DNA of 64,000 nucleotides from Bog-473 sp963725895 (GCA_963725895.1 CAVSAJ010000001.1:1922001-1986000); one strand, 5' to 3'. Shown: positions 8,251 through 18,160, counted from the first letter of the stretch. The notes: generated from the sequence alone by a model not told the origin. A program made the numbers and translations.

Positions 8251-10176
8251 TCAGGCGATGCCGACGACCGGGGCGTTGAGGGCAGAGCCTCCGTGCGAGC
8301 CGAAGAAGGGTGCGTCGCCATAGGTGAAGACACCCCCGTCTGCTCCAGCGAGCCAATAGCCGTTGCCACCCGGCGAGATCTTGATGCCGACGATGGGCGC
8401 GCGGAGCGCCGTGCCCGAGGCGGAGCCGTGGAGCACGGCATCGCCGTATGCAAAGACCTCGCCGTCCGCAGCAGCCAACCAATAGCCCCCGTCGTCAGCG
8501 GTCTTGGTGAGCCCGACGACGGGAGCGGCGAGGAGCGAGCCCGCGTGGGATCCGTAGAAGGGCGCGTCACCATAGGTGAACACGCCGCCGTCAGCCCCGA
8601 GGAGGTAGTAGCCGGCCCCGTGCTCGGCGCGGTCGATGTGGTCCACCGGGGCGGCGAGGTGCTGGCCGGCCGCCGAACCGTCGAACGCGGCGTCGCCGAA
8701 GGCGAACACCCCCCCATCTGCGGCGGCCAGCCAGTAGCCACCCCCGTCCGACGTCTCGGTCATCCCGACCATCGGCGCGTTGAGGTGCTTCCCGCCCATG
8801 GAGCCGTAGAAGACCGCGTCGCCGAAGGCGAACACCCCGCCGTCGGAGGCGACCAGCCAATAGCCGCCGTGGTCGGGCGTCGAATCGATGCCGACGATGG
8901 GTGCGTTGAGCGGCTTTCCGCCCATCGAACCGTAGAACCCCACGTCGCCGTAGGCGAAGACGCCGCCGTCGGCCGCGGCCAACCAATAGCCGTCAGCGGG
9001 CGCAGGAGTGATGTCCGTCGCAGGACAGGCACACGGCAACGTCGTGAGGGCGTAGGCGCCCATGTCGCAGCCGTAAAGGTTCCTGCTCACACCCCGCTGA
9101 TCGGGCTGGCCGCACGACGGCGTGGTCTGTCCGGGCGCGACGAAGGAGGCCGGGATGACGGCCTGCGCCGGGTTGGGTTCGGCCTGCGAACCGGGCAGGA
9201 GAGCCACCGTCTCCGTCGAACCGCCGTTGGCCGCCAGCGAGCCGAGGAACGAGTCGAGAGTGGCCGAGTCGTTCACGCTGCCAGTCCCGTTGAACCCGCA
9301 GGAGGCGTCGTCGCTGATGTTGTAGCCGTCGTCGGTCGGCGTGGAATCGCCACACTGATGGGCGCCGGCGACCTGCGAGCCGGTGTGACCGAAGATGTCA
9401 CCGGCCAACAGCGCCGGCGCCCCACCGAAGAAATCAATGGCGTCGCCGATGCCACCCTGGCTCGAATTGCCGACGAAGGTGGAGTCGGTGATGGTCAGCG
9501 TGGCGTTGTCATCGTCGATGGCACCACCGCGTCCGCCCACGCCCATCGCCTCCAAGGCCGTGTTGTCGGCGAAGGTCGAATCCTGGACGCTGAGCGTGCC
9601 CCCGTCCATGTCGATGCCCCCACCCAGCCCACTCGACACGCCGGCTAGGCCAGCGGTGTTGTTGGCGACGGTCGAATCGACGATGGAGAGCGTCCCACTG
9701 AGGTCATCGATGCCTCCGCCGCCCGGCGAGTTTCCGTTCTCGATCGTGAGCTGATCGAACGTCACGTCTGCGCTCGAGTGGAGGTCGACCACGCTGCCTG
9801 CCCCATTGCCGTCGAGGACGGCCGGTGACCCGCCCGGCTCCTGGGCGATGGTCACAGCCATGTTGATTGTGGGGTTGTCGACGATCGTCCCCGACACGTC
9901 GATGACATCACCCGCGCTGGCTTGTGTCAGCGCGTAGCTCACGGTCGCACAGGGACTCGCCGCACTCTGGCAGGTCCCGCTGTCCGACCCAGCGCTCGCC
10001 ACGTAGAAGGTCGTCGACGTCGCAGCCGCGGGGGGAGCCGAGAGGAGCCCCCATCCACATCCGGCGCCGACCAGCGCGACGAGTGGGGCCAGTAGGCGCA
10101 CTACGCGTCGGTACGACGCCGATGCGGACAGTGGCAGGGAAGGTGACAGCAACGACCGACGCCGTGAGACGGACAT
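8251..10176 (-). CDS. Secreted protein: beta-helix domain plus six 42-residue GYWLVASDGGVF repeats
   Basis: 641-residue exported protein. Start ATG 10176 is supported by a TAGCAT box 7 nt upstream (10189-10184). A signal peptide (LLAPLVALVGAGCGWGLL, cleavage near AAATS) is followed by a right-handed beta-helix-like region rich in ADVTFDQLTIENG and STVANNTA-type rungs (about residues 80-350, resembling polymorphic outer-wall or pectate-lyase-like folds). The C-terminal third has six copies of a 42-residue unit (GYWLAAADGGVFAYGD...NAPIVGI). Six units of blade size suggest a six-bladed beta-propeller, but that is inference. No sortase motif or membrane anchor at the C-terminus. A related repeat protein lies at 25225-26526. 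Confidence 0.85.
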   Translation of the reverse strand: MSVSRRRSLLSPSLPLSASASYRRVVRLLAPLVALVGAGCGWGLLSAPPAAATSTTFYVASAGSDSGTCQSAASPCATVSYALTQASAGDVIDVSGTIVDNPTINMAVTIAQEPGGSPAVLDGNGAGSVVDLHSSADVTFDQLTIENGNSPGGGGIDDLSGTLSIVDSTVANNTAGLAGVSSGLGGGIDMDGGTLSVQDSTFADNTALEAMGVGGRGGAIDDDNATLTITDSTFVGNSSQGGIGDAIDFFGGAPALLAGDIFGHTGSQVAGAHQCGDSTPTDDGYNISDDASCGFNGTGSVNDSATLDSFLGSLAANGGSTETVALLPGSQAEPNPAQAVIPASFVAPGQTTPSCGQPDQRGVSRNLYGCDMGAYALTTLPCACPATDITPAPADGYWLAAADGGVFAYGDVGFYGSMGGKPLNAPIVGIDSTPDHGGYWLVASDGGVFAFGDAVFYGSMGGKHLNAPMVGMTETSDGGGYWLAAADGGVFAFGDAAFDGSAAGQHLAAPVDHIDRAEHGAGYYLLGADGGVFTYGDAPFYGSHAGSLLAAPVVGLTKTADDGGYWLAAADGEVFAYGDAVLHGSASGTALRAPIVGIKISPGGNGYWLAGADGGVFTYGDAPFFGSHGGSALNAPVVGIA

Positions 10177-10258
10177 GACCGAAATGCTACGGCGACCCTC
10201 TGTCGAACCTCGGGATGACTGCGACAAATCGGCCGCCGACGAGGTCGCGACTGCGACT

Positions 10259-12139
10259 CTATGACCCCGCGACAGGAATAGGCGAGTTGGGATCGTAGAA
10301 GACGAACGCAGCGTTCGTGCAGTCCCCCTGCCCGACCTGGGCGACGACATAGAAGTCATCGGGCTGACCGGCCACCACGTAGACGTTGAGGAATTGTTCC
10401 TGCTCGAGACAGGTCAGGCCGGGATAGCTCGTCGTGAATCCAGACATGACTCCCACCGCGGTCGCGAGGCCGCTGGGGACGGCGGTCGGGATCAGGTTCG
10501 TCCTCGAATCAATCCATATACCCGAGGCCATGGACCACGGGGACCCTGGCGGCGATGACGACGATGCAGTCGAGGGTGGGGACGTCGTCGTTGTCGTCGA
10601 CGCAGGGCCGACCGGCGTCGTCGTGGTGGTCGTGGTCGTCGACGGAACCGATGGCGTGCTCGAATCGCTGCCCGATGCGTTCTGTGAGGTCGTCGCGCCG
10701 GTAGAAGAATGCGACGCAAGAGCCGAGATGATCAGGGCGTCGTCCGTTCCGTCGGTCCCGAGCCCCCAGACGCCGACTCCGGCAATGCCGTTGGTCTTGG
10801 CCGTCCTCGCTGCCAGCCGGAGAGAGCGCGAGGTCTCGAAGAAGGCCTCATGCCACTGCGTGCCCACGCGGAACGGTGTCCATGCCGTCTTGGTGATCGC
10901 ATCCCAGAGGGCCGAATGCCGCGTTGCTCGCACGGCAGCCGGGGTCTCGACATCGGGGGCACCTACAGGCTTCGCCTGCAACGTGCCGTCGCTGGTCTGC
11001 CATTCAAGGCCGAACAGCGGCAGGATGGCAATCACCTTGTCAGCGGGCACTTCGGATGCGTACTCGTTGAGTGTGCTCTGGAGCGAATCGTCGGCGCTGG
11101 TCATCCTCGAGGTCGCACTTGGTGTCGCCGCGAGATTGAGCTGGTCGGCTGTCACGAGGAAGGCGTCGACCGCTCCGTTGAGCGCCGAGAGATCGTAGAT
11201 CCCGCCGGGGGTTCCAGCAGACGAGGCGTCCGTGTCCACCGTCACCTGGTAGTGAGGGTCGGCCGCCTTGAGCGTCTGCGAGACAGCGGTGACGAGGTTC
11301 GTCACGCCGGTCTGGTCCTGAGAGCCCTGACCCTCGAGATCGAGGTTCACACCGTCGAGATCCCGCATCTTGACCAAGAGCAGCACGCTCTGGGCCAGAG
11401 TGGCCCCTGCAGTCGGGCTTGCCGACAACTGATCGAGCGACCTCTGGTCGAAGTCCTGGATGGAGAGCACGACGCGCGCACCGTCAGCATGTGCGGCGTC
11501 GACCAGGTTGACGAAGTCCTGGCTCAGGTATGCGTCCCATTCGGTGCCCGATGTCTGCACCGATCCATTGGAATTGATGTCCAGACCCGCGTACACGACT
11601 GTGGTCACGCCTTTGAGGTCGAGGGTCGCTTCACTGGGGAGCGCCCAATAGGGCACGACGCCTACCACTTCGTCTGGCCGTATCGGCGGCGCCGCTGCGA
11701 CGCTGAACGGCGCGGACTGTGCGAACACCCCCGGTGACGTCGGCGGCAAGCTTCCGACCGGCTCCGCCAGCTGATTCCAGACCGAGCCGATCCCCGCGTG
11801 ACCGAGGGCCAGGGGCAACTCGTCTGCGGCAGGCGGTGGCTCGACGAGCGGCAACATCGCCGCGGCGAGGGTGTCCGTCTGGGGAGCCGTGGTTTGACCC
11901 CCGGCCACGAACTGACCCAGTCCGAACGCGCCGAGCGAGATCACGAGCGCGGCAACGAGCGCTCCCACACCCATCCGACGGCTCGAAATCCTCGCCAGAT
12001 AGTCCGACAGCTCGTCGAGGACCCAACTTCCCTGGTGGGCCTCCGCCGCCCGCGTCGCTGCGGTCGCAGGCACATCCGCGGCATGAGGCCGACCGATCAC
12101 ACGATCGATCCGCCCCCTCGCCTGGCGGAACAGAAGCAC
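10259..12139 (-). CDS. Membrane-anchored GH18-like glycoside hydrolase
   Basis: 626 residues. One transmembrane helix near residues 57-80 (VGALVAALVISLGAFGLGQF) places the rest outside the cell. The central part resembles glycosyl hydrolase family 18, YaaH-like spore/cell-wall enzymes: VVPYWALPSEATLDL, DGARVVLSIQDF, and the catalytic-type motif DGVNLDLEG with the acidic end residue present. It probably acts on a beta-1,4-linked N-acetylated glycan such as peptidoglycan, but substrate is inferred. A long Ser/Thr/Pro linker (about residues 480-530) precedes a small C-terminal domain with two cysteines. Start GTG 12139 is supported by TAGCGT 6 nt upstream. It ends 82 bp before the secreted repeat protein gene on the same strand. 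Confidence 0.8.
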   Translation of the reverse strand: MLLFRQARGRIDRVIGRPHAADVPATAATRAAEAHQGSWVLDELSDYLARISSRRMGVGALVAALVISLGAFGLGQFVAGGQTTAPQTDTLAAAMLPLVEPPPAADELPLALGHAGIGSVWNQLAEPVGSLPPTSPGVFAQSAPFSVAAAPPIRPDEVVGVVPYWALPSEATLDLKGVTTVVYAGLDINSNGSVQTSGTEWDAYLSQDFVNLVDAAHADGARVVLSIQDFDQRSLDQLSASPTAGATLAQSVLLLVKMRDLDGVNLDLEGQGSQDQTGVTNLVTAVSQTLKAADPHYQVTVDTDASSAGTPGGIYDLSALNGAVDAFLVTADQLNLAATPSATSRMTSADDSLQSTLNEYASEVPADKVIAILPLFGLEWQTSDGTLQAKPVGAPDVETPAAVRATRHSALWDAITKTAWTPFRVGTQWHEAFFETSRSLRLAARTAKTNGIAGVGVWGLGTDGTDDALIISALASHSSTGATTSQNASGSDSSTPSVPSTTTTTTTTPVGPASTTTTTSPPSTASSSSPPGSPWSMASGIWIDSRTNLIPTAVPSGLATAVGVMSGFTTSYPGLTCLEQEQFLNVYVVAGQPDDFYVVAQVGQGDCTNAAFVFYDPNSPIPVAGS

Positions 12140-12277
12140 CGCGCAACGCTAGCCGCCACCGGAACCACGGCTCGGGCCGGTCTGTGCCTGTCACCCTCGG
12201 TTCATCACGGGGTCATCCCCCTGTCATGCAGGCAATCAGGGGTCCATGGGGGCAGAGCCAGGCACCCTGGTGCGAGG

Positions 12278-13424
12278 TCAGCGAGTCAGGATCACGACAC
12301 CTGCGTTGGCGCCCCGCCCGACCGTGTGCGAGAGGGCGACGCGCGCGCCCTCGACCTGGCGGGGACCGCACTCGCTGCGCAGCTGTCGCACCAGCTCGAC
12401 CACCTGACCGAGTGCCGACGCGCCGAGCGGCTCCCCTTTGGAGAGCAGGCCGCCACTCGGGTTGACCGGCAGGCGGCCGCCGAGCGTGGTAGCGCCCGAG
12501 TCGAGCAGCGCAGCGGACCCGCCGGGCTCGCACAGCCCGAGCTCTTCGCATGAAAGGAGCTCGCGTGCCGCGTCGGTGTCCTGGCACTCGACCACATGCA
12601 GATCGCCCGGTCCGAGGCCCGCTGCCTCGTAGGCGTCGGAGGCTGCGCAGCGCGCTCGGCGCGGGAACTCCGTCCTCGGCCAGCCCGGCAAGCGGCGTGG
12701 ACTCGCTCAGCACCGGGCCCGGAATGTGCGAACGCAACACTGCGGCGGCGAGGGTCACGGGAGCGTGCGACTCGGTGGCCACCTCCGCGCGGCGCAGCAC
12801 CAGCGCGGCTGCGCCCTCGTTGGGCGAGCACAACATGAAGAGGTGCAGTGGCTCGCAGACCACCCGTGAGCCGAGCACCTCTTCGACCGTGGTCCCCTTC
12901 TGGTACATGGCGTCGGGGTTCGAGGCACCGTGGCGGCGGTTCTTCACCACGACCCGTGCGAGATGGTCCTTGGTGACCCCGGAGGTCAACGTGAGGCGCT
13001 GAGCTCGGAGCCCGAAGAAGGCCGGCGTGGCCGCCAAACCCGCCTCCTCCTGCCAGGGGTCGAAGAAAGAGGAGCGGATGATGCCCTTGGGCATCTTCTC
13101 GGTCCCAAAGACGAGCACCGTGTCGTACTGCCCCGCCCGAATGGCCGCCGCGGCGAGCATGAGGGCCGCACCTCCGCTGGCGCAACCCGCCTCGACATCG
13201 ACGATCGGCATGCCGGTCATACCGAGCCGGCTCAAGACCTTGTGCCCGGTGGCGACGCCGCCGTAGGCCGTTCCGCAGAAGGCCGCCTGAAAGCCTCCCT
13301 TGCCCACGCCCGCCTCACGCAGCGCGGCCCGCACAGCCACCACGCCCATGTCGGTGGTCGAGACGCCGTCGAAACGGCCGAACGGATGCATGCCGACCCC
13401 TGCGATCACGACAGCGTCGTTCAC
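12278..13424 (-). CDS. SCP-X/Ltp-type thiolase, frameshifted
   Basis: Thiolase-fold acyl-CoA enzyme of the lipid-transfer-protein (SCP2-thiolase) group. From GTG 13424: VIAGVGMHPFGRFDGVS, the active-site cysteine in VDVEAGCASGGAALMLA, and VCEPLHLFMLCSPNEGAAAL. The frame is lost near 12655-12665; in another frame the C-terminal half follows (DLHVVECQDTDAARELLSCE, NPSGGLLSKGEPLGA, then the end at 12278), which holds the family's conserved NPSGG and GHP-like region. The start overlaps the DUF35 stop (GTGA). In actinobacteria such thiolase-DUF35 pairs carry out retro-aldol or thiolytic side-chain cleavage (Ltp2 with ChsH2 in cholesterol degradation); that role is inferred here. Confidence 0.82.
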
Positions 13425-13840
13425 GAGGCGCCCTCCGGCGCGAAGGCGAACGTCACGACGTCGTTGCCGTCTGCGTCGCGATGCAGCGGGACGATGCGCA
13501 ACTCCATCGGCTGGCCTGCCGAGAGCGCGACCGGATCGCTTTCGGTCAGGCGGGCGATGACGCGGATCCCCTCAGGCAGCTCGACCACACCGACGCCGAA
13601 GGGCACCTCGCCCTCGTAGCCCGGCGGCGGCGCTGTCACCGCCGTCCAGGCCCACAGGACGCCGCGGCGGGCCAGGGTGACCGGCTCGGGGTCGTCGGCC
13701 GCGCAATAGGTGCAGGCGTCGACGCGCGGGAACAGCGTGTTGCCGCAGACGGTGCAGCGGCTACCGAGCAACACGGGCGGCTCGCCGCCGGCGTCCCCGT
13801 CACTGGTGCCCTCGTCCGTAAAGAGGCCCTCACGGACCAT
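13421..13840 (-). CDS. DUF35 zinc-ribbon/OB-fold protein, thiolase partner
   Basis: 139 residues. Four cysteines in CTVCGNTLFPRVDACTYC make the rubredoxin-like zinc ribbon, followed by an OB-fold (VLWAWTAVTAPPPGYEGEVP, then FGVGVVELPEGIRVIARL) typical of DUF35, which binds acyl-CoA and forms complexes with thiolases or MaoC-like hydratases. Start ATG 13840. The stop overlaps the thiolase GTG by four bases, so the two proteins are probably made in equal amounts as a complex. Fourteen bases separate it from the upstream SnoaL-like gene. Confidence 0.92.
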   Translation of the reverse strand: MVREGLFTDEGTSDGDAGGEPPVLLGSRCTVCGNTLFPRVDACTYCAADDPEPVTLARRGVLWAWTAVTAPPPGYEGEVPFGVGVVELPEGIRVIARLTESDPVALSAGQPMELRIVPLHRDADGNDVVTFAFAPEGAS

Positions 13841-13854
13841 GACGCGCACGCCTG

Positions 13855-14275
13855 TCAGTCTCCCAGCTCTACCATCTCGAGCTTGTCGACCTCCCAAAAG
13901 GCGCGCAAGGACGCCAGCTTCCCCGCACCGTTCGTCCGGTAGGTGTAGACGCCGTGCACGACCGCTTGGTGCGTGCCACCCGCCAGCGTCGTGCGGATGA
14001 TGCCGACGTCCGCGACCTCGTCGCCGCAGAGATAGGACTCGCGCGATCTCGAAGGTGATGGCCTCACTCGACGCGATGACGGTGTCGTAGAACTTCGCAA
14101 TGGCCTCGCGCCCACGGTGCCCCGTGCCCTCGGGGTCGAAGGGCGAGGGGCCGATGGGGTCCGCCACGACGGCGTCGTCGGCGAACAACGCCAACCAGCC
14201 ATCACGGTCCCCCGCGGCGACCGCGGCGCGGGAGCGGATGCCGAGCTCCCGGGCGTTGAGTGGTTCGTCAGTCAT
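13855..14275 (-). CDS. SnoaL/NTF2-like protein (steroid isomerase-like fold), frameshifted
   Basis: About 140 residues of the cone-shaped NTF2-like fold: from ATG 14275, RSRAAVAAGDRDGWLALFAD, then ADPIGPSPFDPEGTGHRGRE and IAKFYDTVIASSEAITFEI, all typical of SnoaL-like domains; after a frameshift in a GCGCG run near 14035-14045, SYLCGDEVADVGIIRTTLAG and SLRAFWEVDKLEMVELGD complete the fold. A two-base dinucleotide loss would explain the break. A purine-rich GGAGG precedes the start. It lies in an apparent operon with the DUF35 and thiolase genes. Family members include ketosteroid isomerases, limonene-epoxide hydrolases and polyketide cyclases, so the reaction is open. Confidence 0.78.
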
Positions 14276-14348
14276 GGCGTGCGCCTCCTCTCCCCCGCGA
14301 CGTCAGCGAATCTCCGAGGCGATGAGTGAATCTATCCGGCGTATGTCT

Positions 14349-15224
14349 TCAGCGAACCTTGGCGATGACGTCGTCGGCGAAACGCGCAAGGTTGTCGATC
14401 TTGCTCTGCACGGATTCGGTGTCGTGCTCGGTCGAATATGGCCAGCGGAACCCGACGATCACGTCGGTCACACCGAGCTCCTCGAGCCGAGCGACGCCCT
14501 CGGGGCTGTACGCGTCGACCGAGATGACGTGCACCTCGAAGGGCTTGGACTCGGTGCCGTACTCGGCACGCAGCTGGGAGAGGCGCTCGAGGAGGCCGGG
14601 AAGGTCGGCGGGGTCGCCGCCGCCGTGCAACCATCCGTCGCCGTCACGGGCGGCCCGCTTCAGGGCGGCTTCGTGGTGGCCGCCGATCAGGATCGGCACG
14701 GGCCGGCTCGGCGTCGGACAGATCTTTATCGACGGCACGTCGAACACCTCCCCGTGGAACTCGAAGAAGCCGCCGGCCATGAGGCCACGCAGGATGGTGA
14801 TCTCCTCGTCCATGCGAGTGCCCCGGCGCTCCCAGGGGACGCCGCAGATCTCGTAGTCCTCGGGCCACGGGCTCGTCCCCACCCCGAGGAGGAGGCGGTT
14901 CCCGGTGAGCACAGCGGTCGAGCTGACCTGCTTGGCGATCAAGACCGGCTGGCGGATGGGGAGCTTGATCACGAAGGTGACGAAGCGGATGCGCTCGGTG
15001 ACCGCCCCCATGGCCGGGATGAGCGAGAAGGGCTCCAAGAAGGGCTTGTCCTCCAAGAACTCCCGGCTCCCGTCAGGGTTGAAGGGGTAGGTGGTGTCGG
15101 AGATCTCGGGATAGCAGATGCTGTCGGGGACGACCATGGAGTCGTAGCCGGCCTCCTCGGCGGCGCGGGCGAGCGGCAGGTAATAGGAAGGATCCGTCAT
15201 CGACTCGGCATACGAGAAACGCAC
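14349..15224 (-). CDS. F420-type luciferase-like (LLM) oxidoreductase
   Basis: 291-residue TIM-barrel protein of the bacterial luciferase superfamily; most actinobacterial members use coenzyme F420. Seen: SYYLPLARAAEEAGYDSMVV, SLIPAMGAVTERIRFVTFVI, LTGNRLLLGVGTSPWPEDYE (barrel and cofactor site) and PVPILIGGHHEAALKRAARD (family signature). Start GTG 15224 is chosen because GGAGG lies 4 nt upstream. It shares the strand with the SnoaL-DUF35-thiolase genes 73 bp downstream and may belong to the same catabolic unit. Substrate not predictable from sequence. Confidence 0.88.
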   Translation of the reverse strand: MRFSYAESMTDPSYYLPLARAAEEAGYDSMVVPDSICYPEISDTTYPFNPDGSREFLEDKPFLEPFSLIPAMGAVTERIRFVTFVIKLPIRQPVLIAKQVSSTAVLTGNRLLLGVGTSPWPEDYEICGVPWERRGTRMDEEITILRGLMAGGFFEFHGEVFDVPSIKICPTPSRPVPILIGGHHEAALKRAARDGDGWLHGGGDPADLPGLLERLSQLRAEYGTESKPFEVHVISVDAYSPEGVARLEELGVTDVIVGFRWPYSTEHDTESVQSKIDNLARFADDVIAKVR

Positions 15225-15299
15225 TACACCTCCGCTCCGCCCCATTGCCCTGCCCGCTGCGTCGCGGGCCGTGGGTCGTGCCCGCACACGCCGCCTACC

Positions 15300-16481
15300 A
15301 TGCGGCCCGTGCCCGCTCATCCTGCCAGCACTAGCACGCCGGGACATAACTCCGGCGAGGCCGGTCCAGGCGAGCGCGCCGAGATACCCCTGGTGACGGA
15401 CCTCTGTTTGGAAGACCTCGAACGCGACGCCCGGCGCGTCATCGGGGAGATGGCCTACGCCTACTACGCAGGCGGTGCGGACGACGAGCGCCTGCTCGAG
15501 GGCAACGTGGCCGCCTGGTCCCACTGGCAGCTCCATCCCCACGTGCTCGCCGGCCTGGCCGAGGTCTCGACCGTGACGACGCTGCTCGGGACGCCGGTGC
15601 GCTCGCCGGTGGCGGTGGCGCCGACGGCGATTCAGGGGCTGGCGCACCCGGAGGGAGAAGTGGCGACCGCGGTGGGCGCCGCCGCGGCAGGGTGCCTCCT
15701 GATCCTCTCCTCCCTCGCCACCTGCGCGCTCGAGGAGGTGGCCGCCGCCGTAGGGTCGGCGGGGCCGCGCTGGATGCAGGTCTACATCTTGCGCGAGCGG
15801 GCGCGCACGGCCGACCTGGTGGCACGGGCGGCCGCACACGGCTACGGCGCGCTCGTGCTCACGGTGGACGCTCCGGTGTCGGGCCTCCGCCTTCGCGAGT
15901 GGCGCCAGGGCGTGCACCTCCCCGACGACCTGGCCCTGCCCAACCTGGCGGCTGGCAGCACCACGAGCGCGCGCAGCGGCGGTTTCATGGCCCTGGTGAC
16001 GCACGAGTTCGAGCCGGCGCTCGGTCCCGACGACGTGACCTGGCTGGCCGGACTGAGCTCGCTGCCCGTCGTCGTCAAGGGGGTTCAGCGAGCGGACGAC
16101 GCCCGTCGCTGCGTCGAGGCCGGGGCGGCGGCGGTCGTCGTTTCCAACCATGGCGCCCGGCAACTGGCTGATGCCCCGCCGACAGCCGACGTCCTCGCCG
16201 AGATCGCCGACGCGGTGGCCGGCCGCGCCGAGGTCTACGTCGACGGCGGCGTGCGGCGCGGCCCCGATGTGGTCAAGGCGATCGCGCTCGGCGCGCGAGC
16301 CGTGCTGGTGGGCCGCCCCTCGCTGTGGGCGCTGGCCACAGGGGGCGCCGAGGGCGTGGCCGCGCTGTTGCGTTGGTTCGACGTCGAGCTCGGCCGGGCC
16401 ATGGCGCTCTGCGGCGCCGGAACGGTCGCCGACATCGACCGCGACCTTGTGCGCCGGGCAGCGGGATGGTCGCTGCCATGA
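15300..16481 (+). CDS. FMN-dependent alpha-hydroxyacid oxidase/dehydrogenase
   Basis: Oxidises 2-hydroxyacids (lactate or glycolate class) using FMN. The domain starts at VTDLCLEDLERDARRVI and includes YAYYAGGADDE, PTAIQGLAHPEGEVATA, WMQVYI (active-site Tyr), LVLTVDAP, VVVKGVQRADDA (Lys), the His-Arg signature SNHGARQLA, and the phosphate loop DGGVRRGPDVVKAIALGARA. The usual SNHGGRQLD appears as SNHGARQLA, a variation seen in other actinobacterial members. Either ATG 15300 or GTG 15309 could be the start; a TACCAT box (15296-15301) 7 nt before the GTG favours a leaderless GTG start. The stop overlaps the acyl-CoA synthetase ATG (ATGA). Confidence 0.9.
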   Translation: MRPVPAHPASTSTPGHNSGEAGPGERAEIPLVTDLCLEDLERDARRVIGEMAYAYYAGGADDERLLEGNVAAWSHWQLHPHVLAGLAEVSTVTTLLGTPVRSPVAVAPTAIQGLAHPEGEVATAVGAAAAGCLLILSSLATCALEEVAAAVGSAGPRWMQVYILRERARTADLVARAAAHGYGALVLTVDAPVSGLRLREWRQGVHLPDDLALPNLAAGSTTSARSGGFMALVTHEFEPALGPDDVTWLAGLSSLPVVVKGVQRADDARRCVEAGAAAVVVSNHGARQLADAPPTADVLAEIADAVAGRAEVYVDGGVRRGPDVVKAIALGARAVLVGRPSLWALATGGAEGVAALLRWFDVELGRAMALCGAGTVADIDRDLVRRAAGWSLP

Positions 16482-18158
16482 CGACTGTCGCCGGAATGCT
16501 GGCCGCTCGGGCCGAAGACGACAGGACCGGAGTGATCGACGCTGAGGGACGCTGGACCTGGCGCCAGGCCGTCGCGGAGGGCGCTACCCGCGGTGCACTG
16601 GCCCGCTCCCTCATGGGTGACGCGACCCCACACATCGGCGTGCTGCTGCCCAACGGCCCCGAATACCTTTTCTGGCTCAACGGCGCGGCGCTGGCCGGCG
16701 CGGCGGTCGTCGGCATCAACCCCACCCGCCGCGGCGAGGCTCTCGCCGCCGACGTCCGCGCCACCGACTGCGCCATGATCGTCACCGACGCCGAAGGCGC
16801 CGCGTTGCTCGACGGCCTCGAGCTCGGCGTGGACGCCGAACGCATCCTCGTCGATCGGGACGCCGCGCTACATCGAGCGCGTGGCCGCCTTCGCGGAGGG
16901 GCCCGAGGCCCAGGCGCTCGTCGAGGGCGCTGGAGGGGTGGGCGAGGACGCGCTGTACCTCTTGATCTTCACCTCCGGCACGACGGGGGTGCCCAAAGCG
17001 GTCAAGTGCACCCAGGGGCGACTCGCCGGCATCGCCGAGGTGGCAGCCCCCGGCTACGGCTACACGGCCGACGACGTCTGTTACTGCCCTATGCCGCTCT
17101 TCCACGGCAACGCGCTCATGGCGCTGTGGGGACCAACGGTCATGGTCGGCGCGGCGATCGCGGTCCGGCCGCGCTTCAGCGCGTCGGCCTTCCTCGACGA
17201 CGTGCGCCGCTTCGGCGCCACCAAGTTCTCCTACGTCGGCAAGGCGATCGCCTACATCCTCGCCACGCCGGAGCGGCCCGACGACGCGGAGAACACCCTG
17301 AAGAGCGCGTTCGGCACCGAGGCCTCGGTGCGCGACCGGGACCGTTTTCGCCGGCGTTTCGACTGCTACCTCATTGAGGGGTACGGCCAAAGCGAGGGCG
17401 GCGCCGCGGTGAACCCGGTGCTTGGCATGCCCAAGGGCGCGCTGGGTCGGCCGGTCGACGGGGTGGACCTGGCCATCATGAGCCCCGAGACGGGCCAGGA
17501 GTGCCCCCCGGCGGAGTTCGACGACGAGGGCAGGTTGCTGAACGCGGGCGCTGCCATCGGCGAGATCGTGAACCGCAGCGGACGGGGCAGTTTCGAGGGC
17601 TACTACCACCGCGAGGACGCGGAATCCGAGCGGCTCCGCAACGGCTGGTACTGGACCGGCGACCTCGGCTATGTCGACCGCGACGGCTACTTCTATTTCG
17701 CGGGTCGCTCAGGCGACTGGCTGCGCGTCGACTCGGAGAACTTCGCGGCTGGCCCCGTGGAGGGGGTGCTGTCGCGCAACGACGACCTCTCGGTCGTGGC
17801 GATCTACCCGGTGCCCGACACCGCCTCGGGCGCGGGCGACCAGGTGATGCTCGCGCTCGAGATGGTGCCCGGCCACGCGTTCGACCCCGACGCCTTCGCC
17901 GCCTGGCTGGCGGACCAGCCCGACCTCGGGCCGAAGTGGGTGCCGCGCTATGTCCGGATCTCGGCGTCGCTGCCCCAGACCGCCACGGGCAAGGTGACCA
18001 AGGTGGGCCTGCGCGCCGAGGCGTGGGTCTGCGACGAACCGGTGTGGTGGCGCCCGCTCGGGAGCACCGAGGTGCGCTTCGTGCCGCTCACCGACGACGA
18101 CCGAACCGAGCTGGCCGCCGGCCTCGCCGCCAACGGCCGCCTACCGCTGGGCGCGTGA
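16478..18158 (+). CDS. Acyl-CoA synthetase (FadD/AMP-dependent ligase), frameshifted
   Basis: Activates a carboxylic acid to its CoA thioester with ATP. ATG 16478 follows the hydroxyacid oxidase with a 4-bp overlap. Seen: HIGVLLPNGPEYLFWLNG, the P-loop FTSGTTGVPKAVKCTQ, YGQSEGG, WYWTGDLGYVDRDGYFYFAG, and the catalytic Lys region ASLPQTATGKVTKVGL. The frame changes near 16855-16865 (in a GCCGCGC run), joining LVDRD to TPRYIERVAAFAEGPEAQAL; after correction it is about 560 residues, normal for the family. The stretch LRVDSENFAAGPVE resembles the FadD17-type subgroup linked to sterol side-chain catabolism in mycobacteria; this is a weak assignment. Confidence 0.85.
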
Positions 18159-18160
18159 GG

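Noticed and set aside
14100..15299. Long plus-strand open frame upstream of the hydroxyacid oxidase
   Set aside because: It is the complement of the LLM oxidoreductase and SnoaL-like genes, with no domain of its own; the real gene starts at 15300 or 15309.
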